Both the position numbers and the translations under genes were made by a program. A stretch of DNA of 64,000 bases from positions 62,001-126,000 of the forward strand of contig NZ_FQZE01000004.1 of assembly GCF_900141875.1 (NCBI RefSeq), in the 5' to 3' direction. Numbering within the stretch: position 1 is the stretch's first letter; each line of letters begins with the position of its first letter. Shown here one piece after another: positions 7,590 through 15,706 of the stretch. The notes beneath the pieces are model-generated. The model was not told where the DNA came from. It saw nothing but the letters and a program-made list of their open reading frames with translations, and ran no database searches. This DNA comes from Tangfeifania diversioriginum (GTDB lineage: Bacteria; Bacteroidota; Bacteroidia; Bacteroidales; Prolixibacteraceae).

Positions 7590-8552
7590 CTAAAAATCAA
7601 GCGGACTGTGTACGTTTAACCTGTTTCTGTTTAATAATTGGTTGTATTTCATTGTAGTGCGAACATTCTTGTGTCCCATTAATTCCTGAACTGCGCGCAC
7701 ATCATATCCATCTTCGAGCAGATGAGCTGCAAAAGAATGACGTAATGTATTGCAGGAAACATTCCTGCCAATTTCAGATTTCTCTACTGCATTTTTTATA
7801 GCCTTTTGCAAATAACTTTCGTGTTTATGATGTTGCACCAAGCTGTTTGCATGCGGATTTTCCCTTAGTTTTACCGATGGGAAAATAAACTGCCAATCGC
7901 ATTTTTTAAAGGCATTGGGGTATTTTCTTTTACAGTTTTCAGGCACCGGTGCTCCTGAAAATTCTTTGATCGTGCTGTTTTCTTCAAACTTAATTTTTGC
8001 TTTTTCAACCTGTCTATTTAATGCTGATTTCAATATATGCGGAAGAATGGTTTTTCGTTCTGTTATTTCATTTACATCACGAATTATTAGCTTATTCAAT
8101 TTAAAATCAATGTCTCTTATTCGTAAATTCAAACATTCCATCAAGCGTAATCCACTTCCGTATAAAAGTGAAACCATCAGCTTTTTTTCTCCGTTGAGTT
8201 GGTCCAGTATTTTCTGAACTTCATCGCGTTCTAAAACCAAAGGCAATTTCTTCCTGAAATTAACACTTACCAACTCACTGTTTTTTAAAGAAATTTGAAG
8301 TATGTCTCTGTAAAAAAATGAGATGGCATTTAATGCCTGATTTTGGGTTGATTCTGAAACTCCCTTGTCAACAGCCAGAAAATGAATGAAGTTTTTAATT
8401 TCCTTTTCACCCATGTTTTTTGGATGTGCGCGGTCAGTAAATGTAATAAATCTGTAAATCCAGTCGGTATAAGCTGTTTCTGTTTTATTACTGTATTGTT
8501 TGTCCCGGATTACATTTTCAACCCGGTTCATAATATCAGATTTATTGACCAT
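7590..8552 (-). CDS. intI: Integron integrase (IntI-type tyrosine recombinase)
   Basis: 320 residues. The N-terminal SAM-like DNA-binding domain covers about 1-100 and the catalytic domain about 105-312. Catalytic positions: Arg136 (GSGLRLMECL), Lys167, Arg271, His294 (LMGHKNV) and nucleophile Tyr303 (TTMKYNQ). The box-II His is replaced: CNTLRHSF has Asn268 where IntI and Xer proteins have His. The stretch at 209-226 (RKYPNAFKKCDWQFIFPS) followed by HH at 241-242 is the extra helix region found only in integron integrases, and the end VHSPLDF matches the IntI C-terminus. This separates it from XerC/D (one is present at 17774). The Kunitz and higBA genes lie downstream in the same orientation, the layout of inverted integrons. 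Activity is uncertain because of Asn268. Confidence 0.9.
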   Translation of the reverse strand: MVNKSDIMNRVENVIRDKQYSNKTETAYTDWIYRFITFTDRAHPKNMGEKEIKNFIHFLAVDKGVSESTQNQALNAISFFYRDILQISLKNSELVSVNFRKKLPLVLERDEVQKILDQLNGEKKLMVSLLYGSGLRLMECLNLRIRDIDFKLNKLIIRDVNEITERKTILPHILKSALNRQVEKAKIKFEENSTIKEFSGAPVPENCKRKYPNAFKKCDWQFIFPSVKLRENPHANSLVQHHKHESYLQKAIKNAVEKSEIGRNVSCNTLRHSFAAHLLEDGYDVRAVQELMGHKNVRTTMKYNQLLNRNRLNVHSPLDF

Positions 8553-8917
8553 TTTTTATTGACTAATTGTGAAACATCCACTTAGTAAATAAATACTACA
8601 AACAAGATACAAAAAAATACTAAAACATCCTATTTTATTTCAGGTAAAAATATTTATAGTTTTCTGGTTATTAGGTGCATATATTTTTAGTTGAATTGTT
8701 TACCAATGCAGATACTGTCTGTATTTAAATCCATAATGAGTATTAATTAAAGAATGTGACAGTTTTTTAATACCTGTTGAGGGTGTTATACTTGTTTGCT
8801 AAATTGTTGATATTTATTGAGATATGACATAAATTGAATAAATATTTATTGCAGCAAAGATGATTCAATTTACTATTTTATAATTTATTTATTTAACAAA
8901 ATGTAGGAGGGAAAAAG
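8553..8917. other. 365-bp AT-rich divergent intergenic region
   Basis: Separates intI (minus) from the 457-residue gene (plus). Very AT-rich with no open frame of note. A TATACTTG at about 8787-8794 is one mismatch from the Bacteroidota -7 box on the plus strand. In a classical integron this side would carry attI and the cassette promoter; I see no clear core site. Confidence 0.4.
8905..8910 (+). promoter_or_regulatory. Strong Shine-Dalgarno sequence
   Basis: AGGAGG, 7 bases before the ATG at 8918. Most genes in this window have no recognisable Shine-Dalgarno, as is usual in Bacteroidota, so this one is unusual and fixes the start of the next gene. Confidence 0.7.
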
Positions 8918-10291
8918 ATGAATGGAAAAGCAAAAGAAAAAGTACCCGCAAAAGTGAAAATTCCGGATTTAGGATGTTGTCCTGAATTAGAACAAGTACC
9001 TGTTTGCGACACGCTGAACTTCCGTTACCGCATGCCATTTCGTCCGCGGGTTGGCGATAATCGGCAACAAGTTCCTGTGGAGGTGGAATTACACTTCCGC
9101 CTTGAACGATGCTCTGGTCCGTTGGTTGTAGGCGATCCAATTTATTCAACCACACTGCTTCCAGGTGAAAAAGTTCGGTTGTTTACAAGCGATCGCCACA
9201 ATCGGTGGTCATTCGACAGTGAATCGAATTTGGCTTACCGGCATGAAACGACTTCTGAAGAATCGTTTTATACAGCGGGAATGGCTCAGGCAATGAGTGA
9301 TTTAACAGTTAATGAAAGTGGCTCTTCAAGTTCAAATTATGAAGAGTCATGGGCCGAAGGTGGAGGCGGTGCAAGTGTTTCACTTTTTGGTATTGTAGAA
9401 ATTGGTGGCGGTGGCGGTGGTGGCAGTTATGATGCACAATCGGCAAGTGAATTTAGCCGCAGTTTGTCTCAACATGCTGAATCTGCATCACGATATGTCG
9501 CTGCCAGTGTACGGGCAAAAAGTTCTACTTCTGTTGGAGAAGTTGAACAACGAACACATCAGGAAGGCGAATCGGAGGCCCATTATGAATCATCGTCCCG
9601 AATGTTCAGTAATCCCAACAAGTGCAAAGCGGTAACCTATTTGTTTCACAAAATTAACAAGATGCAAACCGTTCGTTTAAAACTTGTTGCCATTGAACGC
9701 CGGGTTGCAGATCCCAAGGTTCCAACAGGTGCTTTTCAACGGGTTCCGGTTGATACTACCGGCCGTGTTGCGGTGGTGCCAAAAGCAGTTGCAGCTACCA
9801 GCAAAAACCGCCTGGATATTGAACGTATGGCCCGAACCAGCGCTGCTGAACGGCAACAGGCAAATTTAGTTAGTGCCGGGCTTTCTGCTGGTTCTTTTTC
9901 TGCTGCATCAACTTACAGAACTGCCAATTTAACCCTGGAACGAAGTGAACCAACTTATAATGATTCCCTTCGGAATGCTGCACTGCAAGCCGTAGATCAA
10001 GATCTTGTAAAGGCCGGATTACTCGACCGGCAGTCAGGAAAACCAACAGAGAAAATTATTGCAGAACTATCGTGGGAACGTTCGGAAGTTTTGCCAACAC
10101 CCGGTATTATTGTGAGAGGTTGCCTTGATGAATGTGAAACTTGCGAACCGGCTCTTCAGCAAGAAATTGAGCTGAGCCTGGAACGAAAGAAGCTTGAAAA
10201 TGAAATGCTTAAAAAGCAAATAGAGCTTCTGGAAAAATCGCAGGAATACCGGTGTTGCCCTCCTGAGGAAATCGAAGAGGAACCGGAATAA
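8918..10291 (+). CDS. Unrecognised 457-residue protein with poly-Gly segment and C-terminal coiled coil
   Basis: No family recognised and no signal peptide. Visible parts: a Lys-rich start with CC at about 21-22; a beta-rich domain containing PVEVELHFRLERC and LLPGEKVRLFTSDRHNRWSF; a Ser/Glu-rich stretch (ESGSSSSNYEESW); a glycine-rich linker with seven consecutive Gly near residue 165; a helical Ser/Ala-rich region; NPNKCKAVTYLFHKINKMQ leading to a second globular part; Cys-pair motifs (CLDECETC); a coiled coil near 420-447 (ERKKLENEMLKKQIELLEKS); and a YRCCPPEE end. The architecture suggests a structural or assembly protein rather than an enzyme. It has its own strong RBS and terminator, so it is a single-gene unit. 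Its position near both the eCIS end and the integrase suggests accessory origin. Confidence 0.6.
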   Translation: MNGKAKEKVPAKVKIPDLGCCPELEQVPVCDTLNFRYRMPFRPRVGDNRQQVPVEVELHFRLERCSGPLVVGDPIYSTTLLPGEKVRLFTSDRHNRWSFDSESNLAYRHETTSEESFYTAGMAQAMSDLTVNESGSSSSNYEESWAEGGGGASVSLFGIVEIGGGGGGGSYDAQSASEFSRSLSQHAESASRYVAASVRAKSSTSVGEVEQRTHQEGESEAHYESSSRMFSNPNKCKAVTYLFHKINKMQTVRLKLVAIERRVADPKVPTGAFQRVPVDTTGRVAVVPKAVAATSKNRLDIERMARTSAAERQQANLVSAGLSAGSFSAASTYRTANLTLERSEPTYNDSLRNAALQAVDQDLVKAGLLDRQSGKPTEKIIAELSWERSEVLPTPGIIVRGCLDECETCEPALQQEIELSLERKKLENEMLKKQIELLEKSQEYRCCPPEEIEEEPE

Positions 10292-10311
10292 GGAGATTAA
10301 TGTTTATTTGC

Positions 10312-10350
10312 CAAAGTGCCCCGCCGGATATGGCGGGGCACTTTGTTTTT
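10312..10350 (+). terminator. Strong intrinsic terminator
   Basis: Perfect 14-bp stem CAAAGTGCCCCGCC (10312-10325) with GGCGGGGCACTTTG (10332-10345), 6-base loop, followed by TTTTT. It closes the 457-residue gene and may also act for the converging arc operon. Confidence 0.9.
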
Positions 10351-10375
10351 ACAATTAAAAACCGTTACTCTTGCA

Positions 10376-11374
10376 TTATCCAAGGGTAGCTACCATCACT
10401 GCTTTAATGGTGTGCAGCCGGTTTTCGGCCTGGTCGAAAACCACTGAGGCACGACTTTCAAAAACATCTTCGGTAACTTCCATGGCCTCAATTCCAAATT
10501 TTTGATGGATTTCTTCGCCCACTTTTGTTTCGCGGTTATGGAATGCCGGAAGACAGTGTAAAAATTTCACATCCGGATTTCCGGCGAGTTCCATTGTTTT
10601 TTTATTCACCTGGTAGGGCAGGAGCAACTTAATTCGTTCGGCCCACACATCTTCCGGTTCGCCCATCGAAACCCACACATCGGTGTAAAGGAAATCGCAG
10701 TCTTTCACGGCTTCTTCCACATTTTCAGTAATAGTGATTTTTGCACCGGTAACATTTGCAATTTGGTGGCACTGTTCCTGTAAATAAGAGGACGGCTGGC
10801 ACTGCTTTGGTGCCGCGGCACGGAAATTCATGCCCAGTTTGGCTGCACCCACCATCAGCGAGTTGCCCATGTTGTTGCGGGCATCGCCCAGGTAGCAAAA
10901 TTTGATTTGCGACAGTGGTTTGTCCGAATGCTCATTCATGCTCAAAAAATCGGCCAGTATCTGGGTGGGATGAAACTCATTGGTGAGTCCGTTCCAAACC
11001 GGAACGCCTGCGAATTTGCCCAGCTCTTCCACAATTGCCTGGTCAAAACCGCGGTATTCAATACCGTCGTACATGCGGCCCAAAACCCTTGCTGTATCTT
11101 TCATCGATTCCTTGTGCCCGATTTGCGAACCCGACGGCCCCAGGTAGGTTACCCGGGCTCCCTGATCGAAGGCAGCCACTTCGAAGGCACACCGGGTGCG
11201 GGTAGATGATTTTTCAAATATGAGCGCGATGTTTTTACCTGTTAGATTAGGCTGCTCCGTACCGGTGTATTTCGCGCTTTTCAGGTTTGCCGATAATCCG
11301 AGTAAAAAATTTATTTCTTCCGGAGTAAAATCCAGTAATTTCAGGAAGTTTCTGTTTTTCAAATTAAAAGCCAT
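10376..11374 (-). CDS. arcB: Ornithine carbamoyltransferase
   Basis: 332 residues from the ATG at 11374 (a TTG six bases upstream is less likely). Motifs: [11 protein letters not shown] for carbamoyl phosphate (about residues 57-67), HPTQILADF, and HCLPAFH containing the catalytic Cys. The full-length [10 protein letters not shown] type matches E. coli ArgF/ArgI and catabolic ArcB rather than the divergent Bacteroides acetyl- or succinylornithine enzymes. It catalyses ornithine + carbamoyl phosphate = citrulline + phosphate. The gene is 11 bases downstream of carbamate kinase in one operon, which points to a catabolic role (citrulline to carbamoyl phosphate to ATP), although no arginine deiminase gene is present here. 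Symbol chosen by context; argF is the alternative. Confidence 0.93.
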   Translation of the reverse strand: MAFNLKNRNFLKLLDFTPEEINFLLGLSANLKSAKYTGTEQPNLTGKNIALIFEKSSTRTRCAFEVAAFDQGARVTYLGPSGSQIGHKESMKDTARVLGRMYDGIEYRGFDQAIVEELGKFAGVPVWNGLTNEFHPTQILADFLSMNEHSDKPLSQIKFCYLGDARNNMGNSLMVGAAKLGMNFRAAAPKQCQPSSYLQEQCHQIANVTGAKITITENVEEAVKDCDFLYTDVWVSMGEPEDVWAERIKLLLPYQVNKKTMELAGNPDVKFLHCLPAFHNRETKVGEEIHQKFGIEAMEVTEDVFESRASVVFDQAENRLHTIKAVMVATLG

Positions 11375-11385
11375 ATTCAATAATT

Positions 11386-12342
11386 TTAATCTTCGTAATG
11401 CATTGTAATTTTTGAACCAAACGATTTATCCTCCAGTTTTTTGGCTTCAGTAATCACACATTTTTTACCGCCATCTTTCAGGAAGTTGAGGCACGCTCTG
11501 ATTTTGGGTTCCATACTGCCTTCGGCAAAAGTACCCATTTCGAGGTATTTTTGTGTATCGGCAAAGTCTAAAAATTCCAGTTTTTGCTGGGTTGGTTTTT
11601 TAAAATCTTTGTAAATAAAAGGCACATCGGTTAAAATGTACAGTTCATCGGCATTAATATTTTTTGCCAGCAATCCCGATGCCAGATCTTTGTCAATAAC
11701 AGCATCAAGCGTTCGTATGGTGTTGTCTTTATCATAATAAACTGGTGTGCCACCACCTCCGGCTGCAATAACAATATTGCCGTTATTTACAAGTAGTTCA
11801 ATTGTTTCCTTATTGATAATATCGAGCGGAGTGGGGGAGAAAACTACACGATTGTAACCACCTTCAACTTTCGACGAAGGTTTAAACATCCAGTTTTTTT
11901 CGTTGCTGAGCCGGTCAGCTTCTTCTTTGCTGTATATTTTTCCAATTCGTTTTGTCGGATTCTTAAAAGCCGGGTCGTGTTCATCCACTTCAACCAAAGT
12001 AACCATTGTGATCACATTTTTTTGAATACCGTGGTCGATGAGCACATTGCGCAGCATGCGTTCCACCATGTACCCAATGCCACCCTGCGAATCGGCCACG
12101 CAAATATCGAGTGGCATGGGGGCAATATTGTAGAGCTTTTCGCCGGCATCGTTGCGCATTAATATATTACCAACTTGTGGCCCGTTTCCATGGGTGATTA
12201 CCAGGTTGTAACCATCTTTTATCAGGTGAACAAGGTTTTCAACAGTTTCCGTTGCATTTTTTTCCTGTTGTTCAATGGTCCCCTCTTCATTTCCGCGTAA
12301 AAGGGCATTTCCTCCCAATGCCACTACAGCAAGTCGTTCCAT
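11386..12342 (-). CDS. arcC: Carbamate kinase
   Basis: 318 residues starting [15 protein letters not shown], the amino-acid-kinase fold N-terminus of carbamate kinases. Further motifs: [37 protein letters not shown] and LYILTDVPF. It transfers phosphate from carbamoyl phosphate to ADP, giving ATP, CO2 and ammonia. First gene of a two-gene operon with ornithine carbamoyltransferase. The start is an ATG 23 bases from a TATGTTTG -7 box. High confidence. Confidence 0.95.
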   Translation of the reverse strand: MERLAVVALGGNALLRGNEEGTIEQQEKNATETVENLVHLIKDGYNLVITHGNGPQVGNILMRNDAGEKLYNIAPMPLDICVADSQGGIGYMVERMLRNVLIDHGIQKNVITMVTLVEVDEHDPAFKNPTKRIGKIYSKEEADRLSNEKNWMFKPSSKVEGGYNRVVFSPTPLDIINKETIELLVNNGNIVIAAGGGGTPVYYDKDNTIRTLDAVIDKDLASGLLAKNINADELYILTDVPFIYKDFKKPTQQKLEFLDFADTQKYLEMGTFAEGSMEPKIRACLNFLKDGGKKCVITEAKKLEDKSFGSKITMHYED

Positions 12343-12364
12343 TCATTTAATTTTACATTCGAAA

Positions 12365-12372
12365 CAAACATA
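12365..12372 (-). promoter_or_regulatory. arcCB -7 promoter box
   Basis: TATGTTTG on the minus strand, an exact TAnnTTTG, 23 bases upstream of the arcC ATG. No good -33 element is visible, so only the -7 box is annotated. Confidence 0.55.
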
Positions 12373-12541
12373 AAAAATCCATCGGATAAAAGGAACAGGG
12401 TTTTGTCATCTTTTTGCATTTATATTCTGTTAAGAAACAGCAATTTATGTGATGAGAAATTAAATTGTTAGCGGAGTGGATTTTTGAATTATAAACACGC
12501 AGAAAAAACAGATTTTGGCAATCAATTTAATTATTTGAACG

Positions 12542-12558
12542 TTGTTTCTTTGAAACAA
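12542..12558. repeat. Perfect 7-bp dyad upstream of ftsK
   Basis: TTGTTTC-TTT-GAAACAA lies 31 bases upstream of the ftsK -7 box, overlapping the region where a -33 element or a regulator would sit. It may be an operator; no regulator is known. Confidence 0.4.
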
Positions 12559-12589
12559 AAAATTGAAAGGCAACCTGAATTATTTTAGT

Positions 12590-12597
12590 TAAATTTG
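12590..12597 (+). promoter_or_regulatory. ftsK -7 promoter box
   Basis: TAAATTTG, an exact TAnnTTTG, 29 bases before the ftsK ATG. The -33 element is poor (ATTG at 12562 with 24-base spacing). Confidence 0.55.
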
Positions 12598-12626
12598 CAC
12601 TTCATTTTAAAACAAGTAAAACCTGT

Positions 12627-15035
12627 ATGGTATTAAAAGCAAAAAAGCCTGGAAAAACGAGCCGTAAGAAGAGAAAAAAGAGCATTCCTTTTTTTAAAAA
12701 TGAGAAGTTCAGGTTCATTGCGGGAATTTTGGTTTTACTGATTTCTGCTTACTTGTTGGTTGCCTTTGTTTCATTTATTTTTTATGGCGGTGCCGACCAA
12801 AGTAAACTCGATTTACCCTGGAAAGATTTAGTTTTGGAATCCGATATAAAAGTTCAGAACAAAGCCGGAAAAACCGGTGCCTGGCTTTCTGAAGTAATTA
12901 TCAATCGGGGTTTTGGTTTTTCATCTTTCCTGTTTATTTACCTGCTGCTGGTAACCGGTTTTAAAATTTTAGGCCGGAATCTGGTGAAATACCGTCGCAG
13001 TTTGGTATTCAGTACTTTACTAATTGTCTGGCTTTCATTAACACTGGGGCTTGCATTTTCAAAAACCGATGCCGGATCGTTCATGTATGCCGGCGGGCGT
13101 TATGGGTTCATTTTAAGTAACTGGCTCAGCGCACTAATCGGAAAAACCGGGGTTATTCTGTTCCTTTTTATTTCAGGTTTGTCACTGTTGATTTTCAGGT
13201 TCGATTCTGCTTATTCATTAATAAAAAGATTGTTCAGGAAAAAACCGGAAAAAGAAGAAGCTGAAGTAGAGGCAAGTACGAGTGCTGAAAATAGCGATCA
13301 GAAAACGAATGGAGTTGATAACATTGAAGATGATTCAATTTCGAAAGTAATTGATGAAGATGATGTGGTGAAAGCCATTTTTGAACCCGATGCCGAAGTT
13401 AAAGAAGCTGACGATGTGCAGCGGAAAAGTTCCGGTGACAGCAAGAACAAAGACGAAGAAGACCTCGAACTTACGATCCAGCAGAAAAAAGAGGAAGAGG
13501 CTTTGGAAAATTACCGTCCGGAAAAGATGGAAGATTATGACCCCACGCTCGAGCTTTCAAAATTTAAATTTCCTACACTCGAACTTCTTGAAGACCACGC
13601 AGCCGGAAATGCTGAGGTTAGCAACGAAGAGCTGCTCGCCAACAAAAATAAAATTGTTGAAACACTGCGTCATTATAAAATTGAAATCACTAAGATCAGG
13701 GCTACCATCGGGCCAACCATTACCCTGTACGAGATTGTTCCCGCGCCGGGTATTCGCATTGCCAAAATTAAAAACCTTGAAGACGACATTGCCCTGAGCC
13801 TTGCAGCACTGGGAATTCGTATTATTGCCCCAATTCCCGGAAGAGGAACCATTGGAATTGAGGTGCCCAACCAGCATCCTGAGATCGTATCGATGCGGTC
13901 AATTTTGAGTTCACGGAAATTTCAGGAAAGCAATGCGGAGCTGCCCATTGCGCTGGGAAAAACCATATCTAACGAAACGTACATGTTCGACCTTACCAAA
14001 ATGCCGCACATTTTGGTTGCCGGCGCTACCGGGCAGGGAAAATCGGTGGGAATTAATGTGGTTATTACTTCGTTGCTGTATAAAAAACATCCCTCGCAGC
14101 TCAAATTCGTGTTTGTCGATCCCAAAAAAGTGGAGCTGAATTTGTATTCTGTTCTTGAAAAACACTACCTAGCCAAGTTGCCAAATGAAGAAGAACCGGT
14201 TATTACTGACATTCAAAAAGTTAAACACACACTGAATTCGATAAATGTGGAAATGGATCAGCGGTACGACTTGCTGAAAAAAGCCCATGCCCGAAACATT
14301 AAAGAATACAACAAGAAATTTGTCAGCCGCAACCTGAACCCGGAAAAAGGTCACCGCTTTTTGCCTTACATTGTAATGGTAATTGATGAGTTTGCTGACC
14401 TGATAATGACTGCCGGCAAGGAAATTGAACTTCCCATCGCGCGTATTGCGCAGTTGGCCCGGGCAGTTGGAATTCATATGATTATTGCCACCCAGCGCCC
14501 GTCAACCAATATTATTACCGGCGTTATAAAAGCCAACTTCCCTGCCCGAATTGCTTTTAAAGTTGCATCGATGATTGACTCCAGAACAATTCTGGACACG
14601 CCGGGAGCCAATCAGCTCATTGGGAAGGGAGATATGCTCATTGCGTCAGGAAGTGAAATGACACGTGTGCAATGTGCATTTGTGGACACCCCCGAAGTAG
14701 AAAAGATCTGTTCTTTTATTTCGGAACAGCAAGGTTTTTCAACTGCTTTCATGCTTCCGGAATATGTGGAAGAGGAAGAAGCCGGACCCGGCGAAGTTGA
14801 TTTAAATAACCGCGATGAACTCTTTGAAGATGCTGCCCGCATTGTGGTAATAAACCAAATGGGGTCCACATCGATGATTCAACGCAAGTTTTCCATTGGC
14901 TACAACCGTGCGGGAAGAATAATGGATCAGCTGGAAGCGGCAGGTGTTGTTGGTGGGAGCGAAGGAAGTAAAGCAAGGCAGGTACTGATCCAAGACGAAT
15001 ACACTTTGGAACAATTATTGAATAGCTTAAATTAA
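12627..15035 (+). CDS. ftsK: DNA translocase FtsK/SpoIIIE
   Basis: 802 residues. The N-terminus is basic, then about four membrane segments within residues 28-195 anchor the protein at the septum. An acidic linker (about 205-310) precedes the alpha and beta motor domains. Walker A is GATGQGKS at 466-473; the later segments FVDPKKVELNLY, VIDEFADLIM (Walker B) and ATQRPSTNIITG are diagnostic. The C-terminal gamma winged helix (about 730-800, ending QVLIQDEYTLEQLL) reads KOPS-like polarity signals and activates XerCD. It pumps chromosome termini through the division septum. The linker is short compared with E. coli FtsK, as in SpoIIIE-type proteins. A LolA-like gene follows 10 bases later. Confidence 0.97.
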   Translation: MVLKAKKPGKTSRKKRKKSIPFFKNEKFRFIAGILVLLISAYLLVAFVSFIFYGGADQSKLDLPWKDLVLESDIKVQNKAGKTGAWLSEVIINRGFGFSSFLFIYLLLVTGFKILGRNLVKYRRSLVFSTLLIVWLSLTLGLAFSKTDAGSFMYAGGRYGFILSNWLSALIGKTGVILFLFISGLSLLIFRFDSAYSLIKRLFRKKPEKEEAEVEASTSAENSDQKTNGVDNIEDDSISKVIDEDDVVKAIFEPDAEVKEADDVQRKSSGDSKNKDEEDLELTIQQKKEEEALENYRPEKMEDYDPTLELSKFKFPTLELLEDHAAGNAEVSNEELLANKNKIVETLRHYKIEITKIRATIGPTITLYEIVPAPGIRIAKIKNLEDDIALSLAALGIRIIAPIPGRGTIGIEVPNQHPEIVSMRSILSSRKFQESNAELPIALGKTISNETYMFDLTKMPHILVAGATGQGKSVGINVVITSLLYKKHPSQLKFVFVDPKKVELNLYSVLEKHYLAKLPNEEEPVITDIQKVKHTLNSINVEMDQRYDLLKKAHARNIKEYNKKFVSRNLNPEKGHRFLPYIVMVIDEFADLIMTAGKEIELPIARIAQLARAVGIHMIIATQRPSTNIITGVIKANFPARIAFKVASMIDSRTILDTPGANQLIGKGDMLIASGSEMTRVQCAFVDTPEVEKICSFISEQQGFSTAFMLPEYVEEEEAGPGEVDLNNRDELFEDAARIVVINQMGSTSMIQRKFSIGYNRAGRIMDQLEAAGVVGGSEGSKARQVLIQDEYTLEQLLNSLN

Positions 15036-15045
15036 AATTTTAAAA

Positions 15046-15696
15046 ATGAAGAGAATATTTTTTATCGGGATTATTGGATTAATTCCTTTTCTTGCAGTTG
15101 CACAAAACGGCTCACAAGCCAAACAGATTTTAAATGAAGTAAGCGAAAAAACGCAATCATACAATACAATTTCAGCCAGTTTTATTTTTTCTATGGATAA
15201 TGAAGAAATGGAAATTCATGAGAAAAATGAAGGTTCCATTCAGTTGAAAGGACAAAGATATGTTGTTGATTTACCCGATGTGGGCATGAAGGTTTATTCT
15301 GACGGCGAAACCCTTTGGAACTACATGGAAGACGGCAACCAGGTTACCATTTCGAACATTGAGGACAACAGCAGCGAATTAATGGATCCCTCTTCTATTT
15401 TTAGTATTTATGAAAAAGGATTTGAATCGAAATACATCGGCGAAAAGCAAAACAGGGGTAAAACATTGTATCAGATTGAACTATATCCCGATACCGATGC
15501 CCACGATGTTTCAAAAATTGTTTTATTCATCGACAAGTCGAATATGATGATCAATTCAGCTGTTCTCCACGGAACCGACGGGAATTTATACGGTATTGAA
15601 GTGACCCAAATGAATATTGACACCGAATTAACTGATGATTATTTTGTTTTCGATGCAAGTAATTACGGTGATATTGAGATAATCGACTTTCGGTAA
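15046..15696 (+). CDS. LolA-like outer membrane lipoprotein carrier
   Basis: 216 residues with an N-terminal signal peptide (IGIIGLIPFLAVAQ, cleavage near residue 20). The following pattern, NEVSEKTQSYNTISASF, LPDVGMKVYSDGETLWNY and a DPSSIFSIYEKGF segment, fits the LolA fold, an open beta-barrel that ferries lipoproteins across the periplasm. Bacteroidota carry several divergent LolA-like proteins, and ftsK-lolA adjacency is common in the phylum. Co-transcribed with ftsK (10-base gap) and ends 10 bases before the converging pyk stop, with no room for a separate terminator. Family assignment good; strict LolA function inferred. Confidence 0.85.
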   Translation: MKRIFFIGIIGLIPFLAVAQNGSQAKQILNEVSEKTQSYNTISASFIFSMDNEEMEIHEKNEGSIQLKGQRYVVDLPDVGMKVYSDGETLWNYMEDGNQVTISNIEDNSSELMDPSSIFSIYEKGFESKYIGEKQNRGKTLYQIELYPDTDAHDVSKIVLFIDKSNMMINSAVLHGTDGNLYGIEVTQMNIDTELTDDYFVFDASNYGDIEIIDFR

Positions 15697-15706
15697 AATT
15701 ACCTTT

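Noticed and set aside
9402-9425. GGT/GGC-rich simple repeat as a phase-variable tract
   Set aside because: It is a triplet repeat coding for a Gly linker; length changes would not shift the frame, and the codons are mixed.
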